DNA from: Sipunculus nudus
Taxonomy: Eukaryota; Annelida; Sipuncula; Golfingiida; Sipunculidae
Length of the DNA: 64,000 nucleotides
Direction: 5' to 3'
NCBI GenBank assembly: GCA_026874595.1
Contig: CM049318.1
Location: 40,776,456-40,840,455, forward strand
A program made the position numbers and the translations under genes. How positions within the stretch are numbered: the first letter of the stretch is position 1; each line of letters begins with the position of its first letter. Below, piece after piece: positions 10,897 through 21,769 of the stretch. Below the pieces are notes generated by a model that searched no databases, was not told the DNA's origin, and worked only from the letters and a program-made list of their open reading frames with translations.

Positions 10897-12600
10897 AAAC
10901 GCACATAACTTTTTGTACTCATAGATGCTAGATGCTGACTGCACTGATAAGGGCAACGCCATATATATATATTTATACATTTTGCCAAAAGTGGATTTGC
11001 AATATAATGTTATTGGTTTCAGATAAATTGTACCAATTTTGGTTTTGTATGGATTGGGCTTGTAGAAAGGGCAGTGTTGTCATCATCTTTGTCGCCATTT
11101 TAAATCAACAAGAATTTTTCACAGGGGATCACTTCAATGCGATTCTTTGCAAGTTATCTTACGATTAAATCATGAAACACCGAAATATATGTTTTTAGCT
11201 GTAAATATGAAAATACTCAACTCTTGTCTACTCTGGAACATGTCATGTATGATATTGAAATATTCCAACTAATTGCTGTTATCCCTGAAGGATGGTCAGT
11301 AGTGACGCATACTAAAAATAGAAAGGGCAATCCAATGATAAAGTGCATATGTGAAGATGTAAAAATGTCTCTGTTAACAAATGCCAAGACATAAAAAAAA
11401 AATGTCTGTGACCTCACACTAAAACAGTATCATTAACAACCACAGGTCATTTAACAATCTAAGCAAACAACACAGTACAGAGATGCTGCTGAAAAGGACA
11501 TTCTTAAAATATTTTGTGATCTGCAGTGAAGGAGGTTCTTGGTGATATAATGTAAAGTCACTGGTATTGCCATCTATCTGATCCCTTTAATCAGTCCCTG
11601 TCATGAATACTGATGGCAGCTGGGTCATGTTGAAAATTTGTCTGCAGAGGACATAATTGGGTGTTAAATTCTGAGTGTTAAACCAGTAATATGTTCCTTC
11701 CAGTATAAAGGATTATAAATCCCAGTAAAAAAAGTATTTTCATTTAATCAGTTTCATGTCCTGTAGAGGATACAGAATTAAATACATTATCATGGTGCAG
11801 CACCTATTCTGTTTCATTTTCTGTCAATTGTACAATTGAAACATCAGGGTACCATCTGGTTCATGGTGTACAGAGGATACAGAATTTAACATGGTACCCA
11901 TGGCTACAGTGGTTATTCTGTGCAAATAGCTATGGAGGAAAAAGAATTAAATGCAGTATCTTGTGACAGCATTTATTCTGTTTAATATATCTGTGGAGGA
12001 TTCATGAATGACTTCTCATGGGACTGAGCACATTCAGTTTCTGTCATACATTGTATACAGATCCTATTGAATCCGTTCCACTATCGACAGAATTATATGA
12101 AATGTGATGGTTTTGCATTTATACAATTTATTTTATTTAAGAGACAAAAAGCAGTGTTACTCAGTTGATTGCATGGCAGTGAATGTGTCCATACTTATTT
12201 ATACCACAGTACATCATTGAGACTTTGACCAAAACTGTAATGTTCTCAAGATGTAAGAATATGAAACATGTTAATCATTGTATATTATCATGTATATGCA
12301 GAGTCTATGAAGAGTTTGGAATCAGTGTGGTGTAGTTCTGAAACACATTGCAAATCATGATTTGAGAACTGAATAAGTGTTCCCTACTCAAATTAGAGAA
12401 CTCTGTTTTTATTAATCAGACTGGAGTACTTGAGTACCCTTTCCAGCACTTGTAAGGAATAATGCTGAATAATTCATCTTGAAACTAAGTAGTAAGGTTT
12501 CATGGATCTTGGCTATTTTAGTGATTTGTATGCATTATTTGATATCTGTAGCACAATTGAAATGAATGTCATGAATAAAAGTGCATTTTATTGCCCAGCA
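10897..12600 (+). other. Putative 3' UTR of Ral terminal exon 2 with poly(A) signal
   Basis: The first good AATAAA after the stop codon is at 12574-12579, followed by a T/G-containing stretch, so a 3' UTR of roughly 1.7 kb is plausible. Within it, 11755-12050 contains three to four degenerate repeats of about 60 bp that share GAGGATACAGAATT and TTATTCTGT words. No open frame with a recognisable protein is present. Confidence 0.45.
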
Positions 12601-14429
12601 TGATGTGTGGCTGTTTGCCAAGCATTTAAGAATAATAAAAGAAAATATATATGTTAAGAATACATTTCATGTTGTTCCTGCATCATTTTCCTTACCTGCC
12701 CCCCCCCCCCCCCCTAAAATGTACAAATTACATTAAGAAGAATTTCCTCATCCTTCAAATAACGTTTTAAGATTCAATTTTCACATCAGTTATCTCTTTA
12801 CTTAAACCATTACATCCACTTTAAAAAATTAAATATATAAGTACATAATAAGAAAAAAAATATATTCTTGTTGATAAATAAATGTATCAGTGTAAACATA
12901 TTGCTTTTTCATTATCATATTCCATCAAATTCAACCGCCCAGTACACATCAGTTCACTTAGATAACTTTTTTTTTTTATTCCATTTAAAACTTGGGATGT
13001 AAGTGGTGCAAGGGTATGTACCATGTACCTGGACATACACTTTTAATTTCTGATAAAGTATAAAATACCGGGGGGGGGGGGGGGGAATGTATTAGTTGCC
13101 AATCTGTTATCCAGTAATTCCTTTATCTCGTAACACCTTTCCACAATGAAGCATTATGTTTCCACCTGAACAGTACTTTTCCATAGTCCATATGCCTTTA
13201 AAATACATCACCTGAAATAAGTTTGTGTGTTTAACTGCCTGTTCATTTGGAGGGACATACTCTGAAAAGGTAATTCTTATGAGAGCTTGCTGATGGAGCA
13301 TCTGCATTATAAAAAACCTGAATATTAAAAGTTATAATTCTTAATAATTTACCTGCCCTGGGATTCAAACACAGTTTCACTGAACCCAAACTGTGAACCA
13401 ATGTTGATACTAGACTACCCAGCAACTCAAGATCTGATATGAATACTCTGATAAGTTAAATGTTAAGTGATGCTTAGGGATGTAACAATATAATTTTCCA
13501 CAACATGATAACATTGGGACTCTTTGCTCAATAATGGATAAAAAATATGGTGCATTTAAGGTAGGTTATAATTTGTATTCCAGACAATTTCCTTTCAGTA
13601 AAAGGTAATCTAAACTACATCCAAATTGTCGGCCAATCAGATGGCATTCTACATATATAATTTGATATATATTTTGACCTATAACATATCAAATGCACTT
13701 TTAATGGCACCAGTAATTCATTATATGTCACTTTCCCTTGGTTGATCAGATGTCATCAATTTTTCGTTGAAGCCTCTTGAGAAAAGAGGAGAAACCTTTT
13801 ATCTGTTTAACTGCACACAGACAATGACTCTTCATTAGACAGCCTTGCTTGAAGTAACTCTACCTATTTTCAATACAACCATTTTCATTTCTCACGCCAT
13901 GTTTGGTGGGCAACCGTACAAGTTCTGGCCAAAAATAATTTGAGCCATCTTCATAAACCTGCGGAAAATGGTATTATACTAAAGATAATCTACATATGTG
14001 TTGGCAGTATGAAGCTCTCTTAACTCCAGTTGTGAACATGTCTGGTATTGATACTTGATGAGGCCATATCTGGGTTCAGGTTGATCAGATGGGATATCAA
14101 TTCCCATCTTTCTGATGGATGCTGTGGTGTCTAGGCCTGATTAATTCACACAACTGACCGCACGCATGAACATATATGAAAACATGGTGACTTAACCTGA
14201 TCATTCAGGTTATTGATGATGAAAAATTACATGAAAGAACCTTGATGGATAAAGTCCGACAGAACTGTATCTGGAAGGATGGTCAACATGTAAATAGACT
14301 ACAGTGCTAAAACAGTTACCTGGCCACAACATTTCAGACTAGTTTGGATATGACCTTGTATCCTGGTTAATGGCTGGACAGCTATCAGGGTTTCATTTGG
14401 CTAAGGAAAAAACATAATAACAAGTGCAC

Positions 14430-14432
<3 letters not shown>
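12601..14432. other. Intergenic, no gene recognised
   Basis: Contains a C homopolymer at 12699-12714 and a G homopolymer at 13070-13085. The short minus-strand frames near 13107-13425 show no known domain. Confidence 0.35.

Positions 14433-14484
<52 letters not shown>
14433..14484. repeat. (AT)n microsatellite
   Basis: Uninterrupted AT dinucleotide run. It encodes an (IY)n shadow peptide in one frame, which is not a gene. Confidence 0.95.
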
Positions 14485-14488
<4 letters not shown>

Positions 14489-15047
14489 ATATAATGAAAA
14501 TTTACAGAACTGTGGTAATTGAATTTGTTGTGTAATTGTGCATAGGGTTCATTCTGTAAATTTAAATATGTAAAAATGTGAAACCATAAGTTCATTGAAA
14601 ATATCTTGTAATACCAATTATGCAACAGGCTATTTCCGAGTAAAATAAAGCATTTTATGTGATCAACAGTGGTTAGGGCTGGTGGCCTTGATGTCGTGAA
14701 GTATTGGCAAATCTTGTCCATAATGAGAGGCCTTGTAGATTATATGTATATGAATTAGGTGTGTGTGTTTGCGTATGTGACAGTTTTAGGGTAATGCATG
14801 TGAGCTTAGACTTGCCTGATAATTTGTGTGTGACGGTAGAAGATTGGCAATGACATCTTTTTCATGGACTTATTCTTTAATGGCATCAAAGTCTTCGACG
14901 GAGTTGTCATTTGAGCTATGACAGATTCTTCTGTAAAAGTATGAATAAAAGAGTTATAATGGTAACATCATCACTATCTACAAACAGACAGCACACACAT
15001 GTATGTGAATATATTCATTTTTAATTTTTATCTTTGTTGACTAATCT

Positions 15048-15051
<4 letters not shown>

Positions 15052-15108
<57 letters not shown>
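15052..15108. repeat. (TA)n microsatellite
   Basis: Uninterrupted TA dinucleotide run of about 28 units. Confidence 0.95.
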
Positions 15109-15111
<3 letters not shown>

Positions 15112-15609
15112 TAAATAATTAGTTGTTTGTATGTAGATATGTAATTACCGTGGCATTTATGTTCATATATGTGTATTATCTAAAATTGCATAGATCGTAG
15201 AGTTACTACATTTTAAACAGGGTCAAATGCAGATAAAGTAACGGTACTTCTGTATAATGTTTTTAGTTTATGTAATTCCATGTTTATTCTATTCAGAAAT
15301 CATATCTTCAGTCACTCTTAGATGGCCAGAGGTTTGCATGAAGGTTATGCAAGATTTTGTGTCTTTTTTTACAAAATGGCACGCAGGTTATGAAACATAA
15401 ATATGTACTCTGTATATTTCCATTAACAACAAACCAAGCTTAATGCTGTAAAATAATGACAAAATAAGGATATACACAAGTCTGTACAGATATACGTTCA
15501 TTGTTAATTTAAAGACCTGTGTACCAACTATAATGCGTCACTTTGGGTACATTTGCTGTCATTTAGACCTTCACTGTTTTCACGAAACCTTTTGTCCTAC
15601 CACTGAACA

Positions 15610-16135
15610 AGTTGTCGTTGGGGCACCAACATGATGCGAGGTGTCATTTCGAAATGGGGCACCATAATATTACGAGCTGTCACATAGACACGGGCCACCA
15701 TTCAGTCAAGACCTGTGGTACCTTCATGATATGTGTTGTCACGTAGACCTATGGCACTTTCATCATAAGAGCTGTCACGTAGCCCTATAGCATCTTCTTG
15801 AAATGAGCTGTCATGTAGATCTATGGCATCTTCCTGGTATGAACTGTCACATAGACCTATGGCACCTTCACCACATGAGCTGTCACGTACACCTGTGGCA
15901 CCTTCATCACATGAGCTGTCACGTAAACCTGTGGCACTTTCATCACATGAGCTGTCACGTAAACCTGTGGCACCTTCATCACATGAGCTGTCACGTAAAC
16001 CTGTGGCACCTTCATCACATGAGCTGTCATGTAAACCTGTGGCACCTTCGTGATATGAGCTATCACGTAGACCCGTGGTACGTAAGTGATATGAGCTGTC
16101 ACATAGACCTGTAGCACCTTCATAATATGAGCTTG
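15610..16135 (+). repeat. 36-bp tandem repeat, homogeneous in the centre
   Basis: The unit contains ATGAGCTGTCACGTAAACC and TGTGGCACCTTCATCAC. Units between about 15860 and 16050 are nearly identical, while those at 15610-15800 and after 16050 are progressively diverged, which is typical of unequal-crossover arrays. Because 36 is divisible by 3, several frames remain open on both strands (for example 12-residue repeats at 15803-16114). No start context, splice site or homology supports coding. Confidence 0.9.
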
Positions 16136-17020
16136 TCTGTCACCCAGGTTGGTATTACTTCAGAAGAACTGTTTCTCAAACATGTGGCAATTTCCTTGTG
16201 TCAGCCACAAGCGTTTAATGATTGGTTGTCAAATACCAGTACATCCCCTTTAATGGGTAGAACTGACATTTGAAGACGCCAGGAGCTTTAATTGCAGAAC
16301 TCCTTTCTCTAGTTAAATATATCAACATACCTCATATTCTCAAGTTTCAAATCACTTAAATGTGGAGGATATACATTCACAGTTTCATCTGTGATGAAAG
16401 GTCAGAATGCAGTGAAACGCAATCATTTAAATATTTTTGATTGGTCAGTCCGATGACCACCGGTATTTGTGCAAATGTAATTGTGTAATACATCGTGGCA
16501 CCTCGGTTTTGCATTAAAATCATTTCTATCTAAACCTGATGCTTTTCGTTCTCTTTGTATGCTCAAACTGAATGAGAACCCCGGATCCCATCCCACATCC
16601 TTAACATTATCGAATAACCTTGAAAAAAGATTAGTTATTTACAGTCCTTTGATGTCATTTACGTTTTCCTTAATTTGAATATTTCTTTGAAAAGACTTTG
16701 GATTCCACTCAAATAACAAATATAATTAGTTTGGTAAACTGGACTTTAGGATGTGAAGAAAACTGAAAATTAAAAGAGGGCCCGGGATTACTCCATCGAT
16801 CGAAGCGAGTTTAAAAAAGGCATGACTGGTTTGCTGATCCTTGAACTCTCATCTGCTCCTCCTGTAAATGAAAGTACAACTTTGAAAAAGGAGACGAAGT
16901 AGCCACCCACGGCGACGCTTCAGATTTCTGTTGCGTCGCCGGCCCACCAATGGCTAACTGGGGTTAGCAAGATACGATCTGGTACTCTTAGAAAAGAAAT
17001 TGGATAAAAATAAATCCTAT
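16136..17020. other. Intergenic, no gene recognised
   Basis: Mostly AT-rich, with a GC-richer patch at 16890-16970. The 65-codon plus frame at 16481 has no motif. Confidence 0.35.
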
Positions 17021-18919
17021 TTTTAGCTCAGCTGACTATAAGTCATCTGAGCTATAGTCGTTGTCCTTTGTCCGTGCGTCTGTCCGTTAAGAGGGCACGT
17101 TTTAAAACCGTTGGATATGAATCCAAAATGTTGCATACCATTCGATGTCCACAAAATATCCTACCATACCGAAAATTGTGTCATTAGGACTTCGTTCCTT
17201 CGAGACATTAAGGAAAAACCTCCGTTTTCCCATAAAAAAGCCACTGTTACACTTCAAGGCTGCCTAATATCAAAACCACTGATCTGTTTTTGATCATAAT
17301 GAAAGATCATATTCTTCATTACATTTTCTATGAACATACCAAAAATTAGGTCAGAATTGGGTATTATTTTGAAGATATGGGCCCAAATATAATGCAGTTT
17401 TTAAAAAATCAGGAAATATATTTACTCACCTAATAAATTTACTTCAGCAATATGAGAATTGCTGAAGCTGGAGACTTTTTTCAGGAATATAACTTTATTT
17501 AATCAAGGTTCAGTTGTTTACTAAAAATTAGATCTGAATTTTGCAAATTTAAGTTATTAGCATATATAAAAATTCAATACCTTAAATTTTGTCCAACTTT
17601 GGCAATGGCACGTTTTTTCCCCGTAAGCTCTGTTGATTTAATTTTCACAGCATATATACATAAGGAATTAATCTTTTAAAATATGAAATTTCAAAAGAAT
17701 TGATTTAAAAGAGTAGCATTTATTCAAGTTTTCATACACCATGTCAAGCGTTGCTTACATCTAGCCCACCTAGTAGTACAGCCTTCACTTGCATTATGTA
17801 ACCCACCCCAGGCAGCTTGCCTTGGCTCAGCTTGGCCACTACTAGCAGGCTTCTCCTCTGCCCTGCACTCTACATCCCCTACCCCCCCCCCCCCCCATGG
17901 TGCATTAACTAGATGAATGTCATAATTTTCTGTATTTTATTTATCCTTGGCTATGCTACATTTTAGATTTTGTATTGTACCACCAGGGTTACAATTATTA
18001 AAGTGCACAGTTAATTGTGTCCACAAAGTGGTGTATTGCTATGAAAGTGTGGATGTTCATCAGATAAGTAATTCCTTACTTGAGAAGAGTAAAAACTTCA
18101 CCAGGTGTGAAATTGACTATTAATTCCAGTAAAAAATTATAGCTGAGATTGTAATAAGCATAATGATATCGTTTGTCCCTCATTCAACCAACAGTGTGTA
18201 TACTTTATTTGAAAAGATGTTTTTATTTTATCAAATTTACTGAATCTTTTATTTTATTTCGGTGAATAAAATTAAGCATGTTCTGAAAACTCCAATGTGC
18301 AAACCTTTTTAATGGTGATTCAAGAATTAATCTTGTAGATGCCATGTTGTGTCATTATTTTCTTTTAAATTCAGTTTAAACATTTGTGATTTAAAAATAT
18401 TAAAATATATGTGTATGCATAATATGACCAACTATGAGCTACACTCTGGATAAATAATGATTGCAACATAGAATTCTAATATTTTAACTTATATTTTCAG
18501 TGTTTTTTTAATACAAATTTAAAAAACTTGTAAAAAAATGAATCAGATAAAAACTATTAATGGAAAAAGTGGATATGCTGAAAAAATAGGCTTATATATA
18601 AACTTAAATGCATTATTCCCTTGAAAGTGAAATGAAGGTATTAGTCCATTCTGTCCACTTGCTTGTTCATCTGTAAATTTTTCATATGCATCACAGTATC
18701 TCGAAACTTTTACTGTTTTTCTTCATGACAGTCTTGCCAGAATATTAATTAGTTAGCAATCATATATTTAGAACTTTACTATAACCAAGTAGGAGGGCCC
18801 CTTTCCTCTTAGCTTCTTATATGCTTATATAAATGAAAAACATTACAATAGAATATTTTGCATTTGCAAATATTTTAAAACTTAAGCTGAGCGCCGTGAC
18901 CCATGGGTCCCTTGTTTTA
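17021..18919 (+). mobile_element. Hairpin-headed interspersed repeat, copy 1 (about 1.9 kb)
   Basis: The head TTTTTAGCTCAGCTGACT plus AGTCATCTGAGCT forms an imperfect stem around ATA, and is followed by GTCC/GTCTG-rich sequence and a body with the words CTTCAAGGCTGCCTAATATC, CAAAACCACTGATCTG and TTTGGCAATGGCACGTTTTT. The tail is AAGCTGAGCGCCGTGACCC then ATGGGTCCCTTGTTTTA. The head AGCTCAGCTG and tail CAGCTGAGC are inverted repeats of each other. The organisation resembles abundant bivalve repeats with TTTAGCTCACCTGAGC heads and GGTGAGCGACGTGGCCC tails. No transposase is visible, so it is presumably non-autonomous. Confidence 0.65.
17880..17897. repeat. C homopolymer inside repeat copy 1
   Basis: A run of C interrupted near its left end. 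A comparable C-run sits at the equivalent place in copy 2 at 29340-29353. Confidence 0.85.
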
Positions 18920-19689
18920 ACATACCAATCTCCACATTATGTAGTATGCCGAAAGGCCTGTAATAAAAAAATAACCTTTCTGGTAAGCGTGACGCACCTG
19001 TAACATCGACAACTGATTTATTAGTCCAGAGGGAATTGAAGCACTAACAGCTCGGCAGGCATCTTACATTCGGTGGCAGTTCTGTATAATGCTTTAGGCC
19101 TGTGTAATATTATGTTCATATTTTCACCTCTTTGGTGCAAAATAGTGCTGAGAATAGAACAGTAATGTTTTTCATTGGTCGAATATACAACAAACATAGA
19201 AATATTGAACAATAGTCAATTGATACATGTTAAATCTTACAGTTTTTGTATAGAGTGTTATAATCACAGTTAACCGCAGGGGCAATCTATGGACTCCATA
19301 TTGCGTCAGTCACTAAAAAAGCCAATTGGGGATTACATTCTTTATGGGCTAGAGACAAATTCCTCCCGCTGACGGAGCCATCAAGCATGACGCAACGCTT
19401 TGTACAGTGCTGTGACCTGTCGGCAAATTATATAAATATTTACTGCCCTTTGGCCGCCTCTTGATGGAGAGCAGGCACCGAGTTGTGTCTATCGGTACAT
19501 GGAATCACGTTTTATTTTAATCATTTTAGTAGTAAACGTAAATAATATTTAAAGCCCATTTCAGGGCTACGATTTTTGACTGCTTATGTTAAGCTTCGTT
19601 ACCACCCTAACCCTGGTTCAGCCGGAGGCTTGTTTTTCTCAGCTTGGTGACCTGAAAATTCATCTGTTGGTGTTTGGGTGACAGAAGTC
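18920..19689. other. Intergenic, no gene recognised
   Basis: A GC-richer patch at 19260-19500 includes a TATAAATATT word at 19431-19440, but no linked open frame is found. Confidence 0.3.
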
Positions 19690-19924
19690 CTAGGTCTTCA
19701 GCAAAACCGAGGTCCTCAAGCTGCCATACATAGGTCTTTCCCTGTCCTGTTTTCTGGCATTGTTTTCTTCAAGACCAAGTCCAAAACCAGAGAAAGAACG
19801 ACGGCTACAATACGTATCCGGATCTCCCCCCTGCCTTGACTTGAAGCTGTTGACCGTGAAGACGCCTGCCAGCTTCCCGTTGTGGACGATCTGGATCGTG
19901 GGACCCTTGGAGAACATACGTAAA
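19690..19924 (-). CDS. Possible terminal coding exon of unknown gene (minus strand)
   Basis: Reading the minus strand, an AG acceptor at 19925-19926 is followed by an open frame of about 77 codons to a stop at 19690. The first 25 codons use mostly GC-ending codons (ATC CAG ATC GTC CAC AAC GGG AAG CTG), unlike the AT-rich surroundings, which suggests real coding. The peptide contains GPTIQIVHNGKLAGVF, a glycine-rich SGFGLGL piece and a basic C-terminus; I do not recognise a family. Upstream exons would lie at higher coordinates and were not found. The opposite frame (19760-20029) is also open and could be the real one, but its codon use is less convincing. Confidence 0.35.
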
Positions 19925-20649
19925 CTGATTGATAATGATGTTATCTATCTCTCCCTGTTGTCCTCTCAAGCTCTAGCGCTTAAATCTCTCATAAAGATTC
20001 CGGTTGCAGTGTTCTGCAGACAAAGGTAAAATTCCCTTGGCAATTTATTTGCAGTAGCATTGGTGTATGGACATTTGTTTTATTTTCTGGATGTTTTTAT
20101 TGAATGAAGGCAACCGAATGACGCGTTTGTGCTCATAGAATGTACTTCGTTCAGATTTATGTTTAAAATACAGGGAATCTTTTCCTAATCTCAAACTTTC
20201 GTCTCCATCATCAGGTTATTAACTGGCAGTATGCGGTCGAACATCAGTAAACAACCGTCACTCTTGGCAGTCACAAACCTTTTCCAAATAATTTAAGAAT
20301 TATGGAAGTTTATCTGAACTTATACTTGATCTCGTCTTTGTTAGCTCGTTTGGTCACTTTTCTCGGCAATCCTTCGTGGAAGGTAAATAATGAACTAAGT
20401 AGGACACCTGGGTCAAGGTGGTACGTGGTGGGAGACACACGTGTATTTGGGTCTTCTCAATGCGTAAGCGTATTTCACTGTTATTTTCAGAACTTTGGAA
20501 TACAAAAAAAAACGCAAAACTTATTCCCTGATAGTATTGGAATGCGAGGAGGTACCCGAGGTGTTGACAGACAAAGGAACTTTTGTGAATTTTGGAGCCG
20601 AAAATATTGGAAGTGAACTCAGATTTCAGTAGCACAGGTTGTAGCTGTC
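19925..20649. other. Sequence between candidate exon and LINE; possible LINE 5' UTR
   Basis: A frame at 20302-20382 begins with a hydrophobic segment and ends at a GTAAAT donor-like site, but it could equally be LINE 5' flank. Nothing else is recognised. Confidence 0.25.
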
Positions 20650-21754
20650 ATGGATCGTGAGCAAGTACAGAACGCGTTACGTAATCCTAAACTGTGGCTG
20701 AGAATTGACGCAAGAGGAATGCCCAGGCAAACCGAAATACAAGTGGCGTCAGCTGTTTACGGTGCCATTGTTTGGGAGCATGGCGATGGTGCTATTGACC
20801 CTGGGGATATAATAGGAGCACAGTTTCTCAAACAGGCTTGGATTGTGTACATGCTGAAAGAAGCTACAGTGTTATTGGTAGTGAGTGCAGGGGTATTGGA
20901 AATTGAAAATCACAGAGTTCCATGAAACAAGATGGTCTCGGAAAACTGTGCGAGTGTCAATCCATGGCATTCCAATGCATGCGAGTGATGATGAAGTTGA
21001 ACAGTGGCTTGACATGTACATGCTCAGAGATACACCTGTACAACCAGCAATGGCAAAGAAAGGACTAAAAGAATCTAAATTTTCTTATTTATTTTCTGGA
21101 AATAGATTTTGCTGTGCCACAGAAATAAAATAAGCTATACCTTGATATACAACATATATGATGGTCGACCCATTTGATCTTGGGGCCGCCAAGCCGCTTC
21201 AAGCAAATATCGTAGTTTATCATGACAACCAGCCTGTGAATTGCAGTCACTGCAGAAGCCTGGACCATACTGTAGCAGACTGTGATATTAAAGCTGGTCG
21301 ACGAAGGATGGCCCAGGAAAAGAAAAAGTGATATACGTGTGGGGCGATGGATCATCTGGCTCGAAGCTGTCCCAGCCAGCGAGATCAAGCTATTGAGTCC
21401 CAAGAAGAGGACGAACCTGATGATGGCTACACCGAAGCAGAGGCCGGCAGTGAGGATGACATGTCCAACATCACGCTGATTGCAGCAGAACCAGATGACC
21501 ATCTAGTAGCAGCTGAAAGTAATGGTGAGGCATATAAACAAATGGCCAGTATGGTGATAACTGATAGCCAAGCGAAAAAAGACAAGCGAGGATCAAAAGA
21601 TGCTACAAGTAAAAAAAAAACAGGGGTACCGAGGAGCACTGTCGCCTCTGATAATCCACGAAAAGTGCCCGTCCGTCAACAGATGATGCAGCGAGACAAA
21701 CGACTGGCACAGTCGCCACCAGGTGAGGCACAACTTGACAAAAGGTCAATATAG
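20650..21754 (+). pseudogene. LINE ORF1 (nucleic-acid-binding, CCHC zinc knuckles), broken
   Basis: The frame starts at ATG 20650 (MDREQVQNALRN) and shifts near 20900 and again near 21130-21200. It then runs from about 21200 to the stop at 21752-21754 with at least one internal nonsense codon. A CCHC knuckle, CSHCRSLDHTVADC (C-X2-C-X4-H-X4-C), is at 21242-21283. A second one is at 21329-21370, but its first cysteine codon is TGA. A DE-rich then KR-rich tail follows (about 21380-21750). ORF1 proteins of this type coat the element's RNA. The damage means this copy cannot supply the function. Confidence 0.7.
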
Positions 21755-21769
21755 GTCCCCTAAAAAAAC

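Noticed and set aside
15803-16123. Repeat proteins on both strands
   Set aside because: A 36-bp tandem repeat keeps frames open automatically.
20302-20382. Hydrophobic 27-codon start exon with GTAAAT donor
   Set aside because: Might be a signal-peptide exon, but it sits in the probable LINE 5' flank and no partner exon was found.
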